Below, in pieces: positions 16,693-25,190 of a stretch of DNA of 64,000 nt. Both the position numbers and the translations under genes were made by a program. Under the pieces are notes generated by a model that saw only the letters and a list, made by a program, of their open reading frames with translations, had not been told where the DNA came from and made no database searches. Source of the DNA: SZUA-100 sp965248135 (GTDB taxonomy: Bacteria; Pseudomonadota; Alphaproteobacteria; Rhizobiales; Rhizobiaceae). Position 1 is the stretch's first letter, and each line of letters starts with the position of its first letter. The stretch lies in assembly GCA_965248135.1 (NCBI GenBank), contig CBDFIN010000011.1, forward strand, positions 62,001 through 126,000. Reading direction: 5' to 3'.

Positions 16693-18246
16693 TCAAAAAC
16701 CCCGCTTGATGCTCCCCAATATCCCGCGCACAAGAGCCCGGCCCAGTGAACTTGCCACCGACCGAGTGACCGATTTGATTGCCGCTTCGGTGACACTTTG
16801 GCGCCCTGAACGGCGAGGGCGGGAGACCTTTTCACGCTTACGGCTACCGGCTTTTCTGATTTTTTCCTCATCCTCGCGCTGGCGTTCAAGCTCCTCCGCC
16901 TTGGCCCGCTCTTCGGCCCGCTTTTTCAGTTTTTCAAAGGCTGAATTGCGGTCGACCAGGTCTTCATATTCACCTGCCACCGGGCTGACTTTGATGACCT
17001 TTGCCCGTTCCTTGACGGTCAACACGCCAAGCCGCGACTGCGGTGGGCGGATGAGCGTTCGTTGAACCACCGAAGGCACACCTTTCTTCAGCAGGGAGGA
17101 CACCAGTGCCTCACCGATCCCCAGCTTGGTTATTGTTTCAAAACAGTCAAAATCGGGGTTGGGACGGAAGGTATCAGCTGCCGTTTTTACCGCCTTTTGT
17201 TCCCGTGGTGTATAGGCGCGCAGAGCGTGCTGAACCCGATTGCCAAGCTGCGCCAACACCCCGTCCGGGACATCAAGCGGGTTTTGGGTAACAAAAAACA
17301 CACCAACGCCCTTGGAGCGGATAAGCTTGACCACCTGTTCCACCCGCTCGACCAAAATGCGCGGCGCATCATCAAACAGCAAATGCGCCTCGTCGAAGAA
17401 GAACACCAGTTTCGGCTTGTCAGGGTTGCCAACCTCGGGCATTTCCTCAAACAATTCCGACAACAGCCACAGCAGGAAGGTGGCATAAAGTCTCGGCGCC
17501 ATCATCAACTGGTCAGCGGCGAGAATATTGATCGCACCGCGGCCATCGCGGGTAACGCGCATCAGATCGCTAATATTGAGTGCCGGCTCGCCAAAGAAAT
17601 TGGCGCCACCCTGGTTTTCCAGCACCAGCAACGAACGCTGGATCGCCCCGACCGACTGTTTGGTTACATTGCCATAGCGGCCGGATATCTCCCTTGAATT
17701 TTTGGCGATGTGAGAAAGAAGCGATTGCAGATCTTTCATGTCCAGCAACAACAGGCCTTCCTCATCGGCGATGCGAAATGCAATGTTGAGGACACCTTCC
17801 TGTGCCTCGGTGAGGTCCATCAATCGTGACAAAAGCAGCGGGCCCATGTCGGAAATCGTTGTGCGAATTGGGTGTCCCTGCTTGCCAAAAAGGTCCCAGA
17901 ATACGGTCGGAAATTCCTGCGGTTCATAATCATCAAGGCCAATATCATTGGCCCGCTTGACCAGAAAATCTTCCATATTGCCCTCGGCGGCAAGACCGGC
18001 AAGATCACCCTTCACATCGGCGCAAAAAACCGGCACACCGGCGTTGGAAAAGCCTTCAGCCATGATTTGCAAAGAAACCGTCTTGCCGGTGCCGGTGGCA
18101 CCAGTGATCAATCCATGGCGGTTGGCATATTTTAATTTAAGATATTCCGGCTTTTGCAGGGAATCGTCCGGCTTGCGGCTGGTGCCGAGATAGATTGAAC
18201 CTTCTTCAAACATGCCCTGGCGCTGAGCGCCCCATTCGATTGCCAT
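16693..18246 (-). CDS. HerA-like DUF853 ATPase
   Basis: A 517-residue helicase HerA-like NTPase of the DUF853 family. Walker A is GATGTGKTVS near residue 45, Walker B is KLVFFFDEAHLLFDD near residue 280, and the sensor region is VGVFFVTQNPLDVPDGVLAQLGNRVQHALRA. The C-terminal ~110 residues form a charged coiled coil (EKLKKRAEERAKAEELERQ) and a basic tail. The ATG at 18246 (MAIEWGAQRQGMFEEG) is preferred to an ATG four codons upstream. The family is widespread in Proteobacteria; its physiological role is poorly defined. It is divergent from the next gene. Confidence 0.88.
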   Translation of the reverse strand: MAIEWGAQRQGMFEEGSIYLGTSRKPDDSLQKPEYLKLKYANRHGLITGATGTGKTVSLQIMAEGFSNAGVPVFCADVKGDLAGLAAEGNMEDFLVKRANDIGLDDYEPQEFPTVFWDLFGKQGHPIRTTISDMGPLLLSRLMDLTEAQEGVLNIAFRIADEEGLLLLDMKDLQSLLSHIAKNSREISGRYGNVTKQSVGAIQRSLLVLENQGGANFFGEPALNISDLMRVTRDGRGAINILAADQLMMAPRLYATFLLWLLSELFEEMPEVGNPDKPKLVFFFDEAHLLFDDAPRILVERVEQVVKLIRSKGVGVFFVTQNPLDVPDGVLAQLGNRVQHALRAYTPREQKAVKTAADTFRPNPDFDCFETITKLGIGEALVSSLLKKGVPSVVQRTLIRPPQSRLGVLTVKERAKVIKVSPVAGEYEDLVDRNSAFEKLKKRAEERAKAEELERQREDEEKIRKAGSRKREKVSRPRRSGRQSVTEAAIKSVTRSVASSLGRALVRGILGSIKRGF

Positions 18247-18415
18247 TGTTTTCCTCACACTTTTGGCTTCAACTTATTGGCTTGCTTATAGATTGCCCTC
18301 ACTGATCCCGCAATCGCCTTCACCACATTGTTGGACAGACGATTCCCAAATCGGGACATTTGTTGTGGCATGTACCTTGCATCTGGCTTCTCCGTGTTAT
18401 CCGGGGTGCCTCAAA

Positions 18416-19795
18416 GTGAATTGCAATCGACGAAAACTCTTCAAAATTCTTGGTGCTGGAGCAGCGGCCATGTCGCTGCCGGCCGTGGCGCATGCAGCAC
18501 CAAAGCTGTTACAGAATACATCGCTTCGCGGTTCACTTGATGCCAGCCAGCTTGGCATCCGCCCTGGCGCGTGGGATGATCAAAGCAAGGTGCTGCAAAA
18601 AGTGCTTGAAATGGCGGCAAAAGAGGACAAGCCTTTGTTCTTGCCGCCGGGTGTTTATGTTGCATCCAATCTCAAACTGCCAAGTCGCACCCGTATCACC
18701 GGTGTGCCGGGCGCTTCAAAGCTGGTCTATGGCGGCGGCGGCCATTTTTTAACGGCTGAAAACTGCGACCACATTTCCCTCTCCGGGCTGGTGATTGATG
18801 GCGCCAATCACGATTTTATTGATCAGACATCCGGGCTCATTCACGGCGTTAACTGCCGCCATGTGGAAATCGACAATTGTGACATTACCGGCAGCCTGGT
18901 CACGGGCGTGCGGCTGGAGCGATCGGGCGGGCGCATCGAACGATCGCGCATTACCGGTGCCGGCGGGGATGCCGGTATTTATTCGATTGAATCAACCGGG
19001 CTGCAGATTACCAATAATGTGGTTAGTGATTGCGCCAATGGCGGCATCTTAATCCACCGCTGGACCCCCGGCGAGGACAATTCTATCGTTATGGGAAATC
19101 GGGTAGAGCGAATCAAATCGCTTAACGGCGGCACTGGTCAATGGGGCAACGGCATTAATGTTTTCCGCGCCCATTCGGTTATGGTGGCTAATAACCGCAT
19201 TGCCGATTGCGCCTTTTCCGCCGTGCGCTCAAATGGAGGCAACAATGTGCAGATCGTTGGAAACAATTGCTCACGGCTGGGAGAAACGGCGCTCTATTCG
19301 GAATTTGAATTTGAAGGCGCGGTGATCACTGGTAATATTGTCGACGAGGCCACGATCGGTATTTCGGTCGCCAATTTTCTACAAGGCGGTCGCATGTCGG
19401 TGGTGGCCAACAATCTTGTGCGCAACCTTAAATCCGTCGGGCCATATGCGGCAGATCAACCCGGTTTCGGCATCGGTATTTCGGTTGAAGCCGACACCAG
19501 CGTGACGGGCAATGTTATTGAAAATGCGCCGCTTTACGGCATCAATCTCGGTTGGGGACCTTATCTTCGCGATGTGGTCGCCAATGCCAATGTTATTCGC
19601 AATGCGGGCGAAGGCATTGCCGTATCGGTGGTCGATGGCGCGGGCGGGGCATTGATCTCCAACAATGTCATTCGCAACACACCTGGTGGCGCCATTGTCG
19701 GCCACGAGTGGGCAAAGCCGGTAACATCAGATTTGGCGCGGGCAGATAAAAGCGGCTATGAGCATTTGACCATCAAGGGGAACAGGGTAAGCTGA
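18416..19795 (+). CDS. Tat-exported right-handed beta-helix repeat protein (TIGR03808 type)
   Basis: A 459-residue exported protein. The N-terminus NRRKLFKILGAGAAAMSLPAVAHA has a twin-arginine motif and a signal-cleavage site. It is followed by many short repeats rich in N/G/I/V (such as ITNNVVSDCANGGILI and VVANNLVRN) that form a pectate-lyase-like parallel beta-helix. This matches the twin-arginine-translocated repeat family seen in Rhizobiales. The GTG at 18416 is the best-placed start for a Tat signal; the frame is open upstream to 18263. Function is unknown; a role on periplasmic or surface polysaccharide is only a guess from the fold. Confidence 0.85.
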   Translation: MNCNRRKLFKILGAGAAAMSLPAVAHAAPKLLQNTSLRGSLDASQLGIRPGAWDDQSKVLQKVLEMAAKEDKPLFLPPGVYVASNLKLPSRTRITGVPGASKLVYGGGGHFLTAENCDHISLSGLVIDGANHDFIDQTSGLIHGVNCRHVEIDNCDITGSLVTGVRLERSGGRIERSRITGAGGDAGIYSIESTGLQITNNVVSDCANGGILIHRWTPGEDNSIVMGNRVERIKSLNGGTGQWGNGINVFRAHSVMVANNRIADCAFSAVRSNGGNNVQIVGNNCSRLGETALYSEFEFEGAVITGNIVDEATIGISVANFLQGGRMSVVANNLVRNLKSVGPYAADQPGFGIGISVEADTSVTGNVIENAPLYGINLGWGPYLRDVVANANVIRNAGEGIAVSVVDGAGGALISNNVIRNTPGGAIVGHEWAKPVTSDLARADKSGYEHLTIKGNRVS

Positions 19796-19855
19796 ACATT
19801 CAGTGGCGAGTTGTTCGTCCGCAGCCGCCAGGTTTTTGGCAAAGGAGGTAGTCCC

Positions 19856-20188
19856 ATGAAGCGCTCTGTGACAATCAGATTTCAGTTTTTTCTATTATTT
19901 GTCGCCGGCTTAGCCTTTTCAACCCCTGCCCTTTCCTACTCAGGCGAGGACTTTGTCGTCTGCCGGCTTAATCCCAACGGCGACAATTATCTGTCGCTGC
20001 GCACTTGCGGCTCGACAAAGTGCCGCGAAATCAGACGGTTGGGTCCCGGCACATTTTTGATCAGTCTTGAACCCTATGCGGTGCGGCGCTGGCGCGAGGT
20101 TATTGTCAAATGGCACGCCCAGGATGAAAGCTATAGCGGCCCCAAGGGATGGGTCTATTCTAAATATATCTGTCAAATCCGCTATTGA
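19856..20188 (+). CDS. Secreted SH3-like domain protein
   Basis: A 110-residue protein with a clear Sec signal peptide (residues 1-27, cleavage after PALS). The mature part looks like a bacterial SH3 domain: DNYLSLRTCGSTKCREIRRL, then a strand-rich segment ending GWVYSKYICQ. Four cysteines may form disulfides. The ATG at 19856 has a perfect AAAGGAGG ribosome site. Such domains typically bind cell-wall or other peptides. Confidence 0.72.
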   Translation: MKRSVTIRFQFFLLFVAGLAFSTPALSYSGEDFVVCRLNPNGDNYLSLRTCGSTKCREIRRLGPGTFLISLEPYAVRRWREVIVKWHAQDESYSGPKGWVYSKYICQIRY

Positions 20189-20309
20189 GGTGACGATGCG
20201 GTGGCCACACCGCCGCAACCGTTGCATTTATCGGGGAAATCTACTGCCGTAAATTGGCCAGGTTTTCACTCGAGTTATATTATTAGCGTCGTCAATCGTC
20301 TGCACTTAA

Positions 20310-21041
20310 ATGAAACAGTTACTTCGCCGGCTCATCCTTTTTGTCATCGCTCTTTTCATCATGCCCGGTCTGGCGCATCTTGCTATCTGGTCCATGAAGG
20401 ATAGGCCTTCAAGCTGGCGAACCGCAAACTGGTCCAGTGCCGGACTGCTGGCGCCAACGGCGGCATATGCTGAAGTTTATATTATGGCCGCCCGCACCGG
20501 CGGTTTAAAAGGCGCGATTTCCAAGCATAGCTGGATTGTGGTGAAAAAAAACCAGGGCGAAGGCTATCAAAGGTATGATGTGGTCGGCTGGGGCAAACCG
20601 GTGCGCCGCAATGCCTGGGCCGCTGATGCGCGCTGGTATTCCAACGAACCGGAAATAATCTATGCGGCCAAAGGTGACAAGGCACGAGGCCTCATTCCGC
20701 GCATTGAAAAAGCCATTGATAACTACCACTGGCGAAATTATGGCGACTACACGCTTTGGCCGGGACCCAATTCCAACACCTTTGTTGCCAGCATTATCCA
20801 GGCGGTACCCGGAATTGACGCCCGTTTGCCCGCAACTGCTGTGGGTAAGGATTTTCCGGCGCCCGGAAAGTTGATTGACTATGATTTCAACCGCAACATT
20901 TTGCGCCTGTCGCTATACGGCTATGCCGGGCTTTTGCTCGATCTGCACACCGGCATCGAAATCAATCTGCTTGGTTTGGTCGCGGGCGTCGATTGGTTCG
21001 CACCGGCATTAAAACTGCCCGGGTTCGGCAAAATCGGCTAA
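20310..21041 (+). CDS. DUF3750-family membrane-anchored protein
   Basis: A 243-residue protein with an N-terminal hydrophobic anchor (residues 8-27). A periplasmic domain with the pattern of DUF3750 follows: MAARTGGLKGAISKHSWIVVK, YDVVGWGKPVRRNAWAADARWYS and WPGPNSNTFVASIIQAVPG. The conserved H, N, S and T in these segments suggest an enzymatic pocket, but no activity is known to me. It is transcribed in the same direction as the two preceding exported proteins, after a 121-bp gap. Confidence 0.8.
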   Translation: MKQLLRRLILFVIALFIMPGLAHLAIWSMKDRPSSWRTANWSSAGLLAPTAAYAEVYIMAARTGGLKGAISKHSWIVVKKNQGEGYQRYDVVGWGKPVRRNAWAADARWYSNEPEIIYAAKGDKARGLIPRIEKAIDNYHWRNYGDYTLWPGPNSNTFVASIIQAVPGIDARLPATAVGKDFPAPGKLIDYDFNRNILRLSLYGYAGLLLDLHTGIEINLLGLVAGVDWFAPALKLPGFGKIG

Positions 21042-21055
21042 TCAAGTCGTTTAGA

Positions 21056-21295
21056 CTACAAATTCTTGTGGCTGCCATCACACAAAGGTTGACCGTCAGT
21101 CTGTTTACAAGCGCAGAAAAACTTGCGCCCATCTTCCTCCGCGGTCCACTTGAGCGGCGAAAACCCCGTATCCTTGTGACTACCATCACAAAACGGCTGA
21201 TTACCCGACTTGCCACAAGCACACCAAAAATAGTTTTTTCCAGCTTCCACTTCGACAGCAATCGGCGTCTTGGCGGCTACCTCACCTTTTGACAT
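21056..21295 (-). CDS. Tandem CDGSH-type iron-sulfur protein
   Basis: A 79-residue protein with two CDGSH iron-sulfur motifs: CACGKSGNQPFCDGSHKDTGF and CACKQTDGQPLCDGSH. Each supplies three cysteines and one histidine to a 2Fe-2S cluster. The two-cluster arrangement fits the small bacterial MitoNEET-like family, implicated in redox or Fe-S handling. It is monocistronic and convergent with the DUF3750 gene. Confidence 0.9.
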   Translation of the reverse strand: MSKGEVAAKTPIAVEVEAGKNYFWCACGKSGNQPFCDGSHKDTGFSPLKWTAEEDGRKFFCACKQTDGQPLCDGSHKNL

Positions 21296-21427
21296 TGATC
21301 ATCTCCCAGATTTGATGGAAAGACCCTATCCAAATCGAGGTTCATGGCAAGCGGAAATGCCGTGTTTTGATCACATGTTTGAGAAGTGGCTCGACGGGTA
21401 GCAACCGACAAATCAGTATTGTACCGG

Positions 21428-21970
21428 TCAGTTTGCCGGCGTCATCCAACCAATTGCCGCACCACCCGGCTCCTCAAGGATGGCGATCCGATCTATATTT
21501 TCAACATCAAACGGCTCGCGTATAATGGTAGCGCCTGTTTCCCTGGCCTTACTGATGGCCTGATCAATGTCGTCGACATGCAAATAACTCATCCAGTGAT
21601 CCGGGGTGTCCTTAAAATTTTGGTCATCCATCGGCATAATGCCACTAGTGGTCTGGCCGAAACGCTTGAATCCCTTTTCAGCACGTTCTTTTTCAAGCGC
21701 TTTGGCCACAAAGACCACTAGCAACTTATTGAATTCTAGTGGTTCTTATGATTCCAACATTTGCCATAAGTACGAGCCGCTGGCGGATGCAAATGTTGGA
21801 ATCGAACCACTAGCTGGTTGTCCACCGGCCATGCAAACCCGGTAATCAGGCCCGTCTTCAGTGCTCATGTTGTCAAAAGTCCAGCCGACACATTTGCTGT
21901 AAAACTGTTTCGCCTGCTCGACATCGCGGGTCCTCAACTCATTTCAGAAAAATTGGCCATGTATTGTCAT
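21428..21970 (-). pseudogene. VOC-superfamily (glyoxalase-like) protein, interrupted by a repeat element
   Basis: Reading from ATG 21970 the product begins MTIHGQFF, then hits TGA where the family has tryptophan (FYWNEL pattern), then continues RTRDVEQAKQFYSKCVGWTFDNM and YRVCMAGGQPA. The 169-bp element at 21645-21813 follows. Beyond it comes SGIMPMDDQNFKDTPDHWMSYLHVDDID and the C-terminus AILEEPGGAAIGWMTP. Removing 165 bp restores GGQPASGIMPMDD exactly. The element brings one in-frame stop (TAG/TAA/TGA at 21746-21748) in this orientation. The gene is inactive through at least two lesions. Confidence 0.88.
21645..21813 (+). mobile_element. 169-bp CTAG-bounded double-hairpin element, copy 2 (hairpins C-A)
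   Basis: The first hairpin, type C (21645-21721, 77 nt), has outer stem CTAGTGGTCT/AGACCACTAG and inner arms GGCCGAAACGCTTGAA/TTCAAGCGCTTTGGCC, unlike any hairpin in the other copies. The linker CAACTTATTGAATT (21722-21735) resembles theirs. The second hairpin (21736-21813, 78 nt) is type A, recognisable by CTAGTGGTTC/GAACCACTAG outside and CCAACATTTG/CAAATGTTGG inside. Total length is again 169 bp. It is inserted at a CTAG in a VOC-family gene. Confidence 0.88.
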
Positions 21971-22025
21971 ATCGTGATTCTCCCTGTCCTTTTTGGTACC
22001 TTCTGTATTTCGCATGCAGAACCGA

Positions 22026-23009
22026 TTATCCGGCTTGAATTTTACCAGCTTCGGTTTTCAAATAGGCTTCGCCGCAAGCCATCGCCAGGGCGCGCACCCG
22101 CAGAATATAGTTCTGACGCTCGGTCACCGAAATGACACCGCGCGAGTCAAGCAGATTGAACAAATGGCTGGCTTTGATGCACTGGTCATAGGCCGGGTGT
22201 GCCATAACGATCTCTCGGCCTTTTTTGGGATCTATTTCCGGCGCTTGCAAAATGCGCTGACATTCCTTCTCAGCATCTTCGAAATGACGAAACAGCGTCG
22301 CGGTATCTGCCACATCAAAATTCCAGCGTGAATATTCGCGCTCGGTCTGCTGAAAGACCTCGCCATAGGTGACTTTATCGCCGCCGCTACCGCCGTTGAA
22401 ACTAAGATCGTAGACGTTGTCGACATTTTGCACATACATGGCGAGCCGTTCGAGGCCATAGGTCAGCTCTCCGGCGACAGGTGCACATTCCCGGCCGCAA
22501 ACCTGCTGAAAATAGGTGAATTGTGACACTTCCATACCATCACACCACACTTCCCAGCCCAGCCCCCAGGCGCCAAGTGTCGGGCTTTCCCAATCATCTT
22601 CAACGAAGCGGATATCATGCAGCGCGGGATCAATGCCAATCGCATAGAGAGAGCGCAGATACAATTCCTGCAGATCGGATGGCGAGGGTTTGAGCAACAC
22701 CTGATACTGATAAAAATGCTGAAGCCGGTTAGGATTTTCACCATAGCGGCCATCGGTCGGTCGGCGCGAAGGCTGCACATATGCTGCGTTCCATGGTTTT
22801 GGTCCGAGCGCCCGCAACGTGGTGGCCGGATGAAAAGTGCCAGCGCCAACCTCCATATCGTAGGGCTGCAGAACGACACAGCCATATTCAGCCCAAAACT
22901 CATGCAAGGTCAGTATCAGTCCCTGAAAGGATGATGTAGGCTTAAGTTTGCTGTACCTGGCGGTTATTTCAGCCGGTGCAACATGGTGGTCCGTCGCTGT
23001 CGATGGCAC
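22026..23009 (-). CDS. glyQ: Glycyl-tRNA synthetase alpha subunit
   Basis: A 327-residue GlyQ protein with standard class II motifs: SFQGLILTLHEFWAEYGC near the start, EVGAGTFHPATTLRALGP, WNAAYVQPSRRPTDGRYGENPNRLQHFYQYQV, and ELTYGLERLAMYVQ. It charges tRNA-Gly together with the beta subunit GlyS. No glyS lies downstream in this window: the next minus-strand gene is the decayed VOC gene, so the subunits are encoded apart. A ~20-residue N-terminal extension precedes the conserved core. Confidence 0.97.
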   Translation of the reverse strand: MPSTATDHHVAPAEITARYSKLKPTSSFQGLILTLHEFWAEYGCVVLQPYDMEVGAGTFHPATTLRALGPKPWNAAYVQPSRRPTDGRYGENPNRLQHFYQYQVLLKPSPSDLQELYLRSLYAIGIDPALHDIRFVEDDWESPTLGAWGLGWEVWCDGMEVSQFTYFQQVCGRECAPVAGELTYGLERLAMYVQNVDNVYDLSFNGGSGGDKVTYGEVFQQTEREYSRWNFDVADTATLFRHFEDAEKECQRILQAPEIDPKKGREIVMAHPAYDQCIKASHLFNLLDSRGVISVTERQNYILRVRALAMACGEAYLKTEAGKIQAG

Positions 23010-23173
23010 GATTGATCCTCTTCGCAGTCCAGGAAGGCCTCAGTCATGGAAGAGCTATTAATAGCCTTCGGTCGCTAACGTCAACAATCTCTCTTTGGAG
23101 CTGTCGGTTTTTGATCTAACCGCGGAGAGGATAGGTTGTATCGCAGATGTCGGACAATGGGCGCTGCACCGAC

Positions 23174-23815
23174 TTACCAGCCTTGTTCACCGATGAGCGG
23201 TACGAAGCTCACCCCGGCCAGTTCTTCACTATCATATCCACCGTCATTACGCGCTGATATACGAACCAGATGCTGATAGTGTGGCTCGCTACCAACCGGC
23301 AACACCATACACCCGCCCGGCGTCAATTGTTCCTTCAAGCTTTGCGGAACTTCGGGGGCAGCGGCAGACACGAGGATGGCGTCGAACGGCGCCTCCTGCG
23401 CCCAACCGGTGGTGCCATCGGCATGGCGAACATGAACATTCAAAATTCCCTCCGCTTTCAAATTTTCCTCGGCCTGACCAGCAAGGCTGGCAACACGCTC
23501 TATGGTAAAAACCTCGCCGGCGATTTCAGCCAGCACCGCTGCGGCATATCCAGAACCTGTTCCGATCTCGAGCACCTTTTCACCACCCGACAAATTAAGC
23601 GCTTCTATCATATAGGCGACGATATAGGGTTGCGAGATGGTCTGACCCGCACCTATCGGCAGTGGATTGTCGCGGTAAGCCCATTTTCTTTCATTCTTTG
23701 GCACCAAGACATGACGTCGCACGCAGCGCATCGCGGCAAGCAGTTTCGAATCGCTGATACCGCGCGATTCGATCTGGCTTTCGACCATCTTGATTCGAAG
23801 TTCGGAGAATTTCAT
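23174..23815 (-). CDS. pcm: Protein-L-isoaspartate O-methyltransferase
   Basis: A 213-residue SAM-dependent enzyme that repairs isoaspartyl residues in aged proteins. The family motifs are clear: GAGQTISQPYIVAYMIEAL near residue 56, the SAM-binding motif VLEIGTGSGYAAAVLA near residue 81, and DAILVSAAAPEVPQSL. Length is typical. It lies 164 bp upstream of glyQ on the same strand and may be transcribed separately. Confidence 0.95.
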   Translation of the reverse strand: MKFSELRIKMVESQIESRGISDSKLLAAMRCVRRHVLVPKNERKWAYRDNPLPIGAGQTISQPYIVAYMIEALNLSGGEKVLEIGTGSGYAAAVLAEIAGEVFTIERVASLAGQAEENLKAEGILNVHVRHADGTTGWAQEAPFDAILVSAAAPEVPQSLKEQLTPGGCMVLPVGSEPHYQHLVRISARNDGGYDSEELAGVSFVPLIGEQGW

Positions 23816-24367
23816 TTTCAGATCGCGATGCCCTCTTTGCCGATAGCAGCAAAGATATACACGCGTCGCCCGCTTTGGAAAGTGGGGAGGACAGCTATAT
23901 TCCGCAGCTGACGACGCGCCAGCAATTCCGGAAGCGCAAACTCAAGGTTTGCGAACCCTGATCACCACCTTGATTATGACATTTATAGCTACCGGCCGGA
24001 TTGATCGAGATCATATTACAAATATACTCGTATAACGGGAAATACGGGTAGAAAAGGCCAACCGGTTGAGATAGGACGAAAGCCATCTTAAATTAAGCTC
24101 AAAAACACGTTGGGCGCTCCATCATCTCGCCAAAAGGCTTCCGGCCATTGTCTGGCAGATAGCTGGCCTTGTTCCCGATCTTGAGCCGTGGAATTAATTC
24201 ACCGCAGCCGACCCGTCGACTGGATCAAATGAAAAGTCGGTTAAGCGTGCCAAATTTCGCAATTATTCTTTTATTGCCCATTTAAGCGCTTCAAACTATC
24301 ATCCCTTCAACATCCAGAAAAACCGTAACCCAACACAGTCACAGACTGCCAATCGAGGAGACTATTG
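23816..24367. other. Intergenic region upstream of pcm and sodB
   Basis: About 550 bp with no convincing gene. It must contain the divergent promoters of pcm and sodB. The open frame 23895-24086 has no ribosome site or protein-like character. I saw no tRNA or obvious operator. A GAGGAG ribosome site precedes sodB at the right edge. Confidence 0.55.
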
Positions 24368-24970
24368 ATGGCATTTGAACTACCCGATCTTCCCTATTCC
24401 CATGACGCGCTTGGTGACTATATGTCAGCCGAAACGCTCGAATATCACCATGACAAGCACCACCAGGCCTATGTCGACAATGGCAACAAACTGTCCGATG
24501 CCGCTGGTGTATCGGGGAATTCCCTTGAAGACATTATCAAGAACAGTTTTGGTTCCAATGCCGGTCTGTTCAACAACGCAGCACAACACTTCAACCACGT
24601 GCATTTTTGGCAATGGATGGCCCCCAACGGCGGTGGCAAAAACATTCCCGGCAAACTTGCGGCCGCAATCGATTCCGATCTTGGTGGATACGATAAGTTC
24701 AAGGCGGATTTCATGGCGGCAGGTGCCACCCAGTTCGGTTCCGGCTGGTGCTGGATTGCCCTGGTCAACGGCAAATTGGAGATTACCAAAACCGCGAACG
24801 GCGAAAACCCGTTGGTGCATGGCGGCGTGCCGATCCTGGGTTGCGATGTTTGGGAGCATTCCTATTACATTGATTATCGCAATGCCCGGCCGAAATATCT
24901 TGAGGCCTTTGTTGATAATCTGATCAACTGGGAATACGTCGCAGAGCTTTACGAAGGCGCATCTGCCTAA
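24368..24970 (+). CDS. sodB: Superoxide dismutase, Fe type
   Basis: A 200-residue Fe/Mn superoxide dismutase. Metal ligands are visible: H27 in LEYHHDKHH, a second histidine in NAAQHFNHVHFWQWM, then D and H in CDVWEHSYYIDY. The residues around the second ligand (QHFNHVHFW) and GSNAGLFNNAAQ resemble iron enzymes, but metal choice cannot be fixed by eye. The ATG at 24368 follows GAGGAG; a TTG lies one codon upstream. It is followed by a CTAG-bounded repeat within the convergent gap to the ligase gene. Confidence 0.95.
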   Translation: MAFELPDLPYSHDALGDYMSAETLEYHHDKHHQAYVDNGNKLSDAAGVSGNSLEDIIKNSFGSNAGLFNNAAQHFNHVHFWQWMAPNGGGKNIPGKLAAAIDSDLGGYDKFKADFMAAGATQFGSGWCWIALVNGKLEITKTANGENPLVHGGVPILGCDVWEHSYYIDYRNARPKYLEAFVDNLINWEYVAELYEGASA

Positions 24971-24982
24971 ACTTTTTGATCG

Positions 24983-25151
24983 CTAGTGGAATGAATTTGA
25001 CATTTGGTACCCACTTGCAGCTTCGTTCATTTTCAAATGTCAAATTCGAAAATTCCACTAGATTCAATGTCTTGCTAGTGGTTCTTTTGATACCAACATT
25101 TGTAAATAAGTGTGCTGCAGGGGGATGCAAATGTTGGTACAGAACCACTAG
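24983..25151 (-). mobile_element. 169-bp CTAG-bounded double-hairpin element, copy 3 (hairpins A-B, reversed)
   Basis: This copy lies in opposite orientation to copy 1 and is nearly identical to its reverse complement. On the plus strand hairpin B comes first (24983-25061), then the linker ATTCAATGTCTTG, then hairpin A (25075-25151). Length is exactly 169 bp with CTAG at both ends. It is in the convergent gap between sodB and the minus-strand CoA ligase, so it interrupts no gene; its hairpins could act as a two-way transcription stop. Confidence 0.9.
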
Positions 25152-25190
25152 GCACGCCCGGTTGTGTTTGACCCGGGTGATGTCTGGCGG

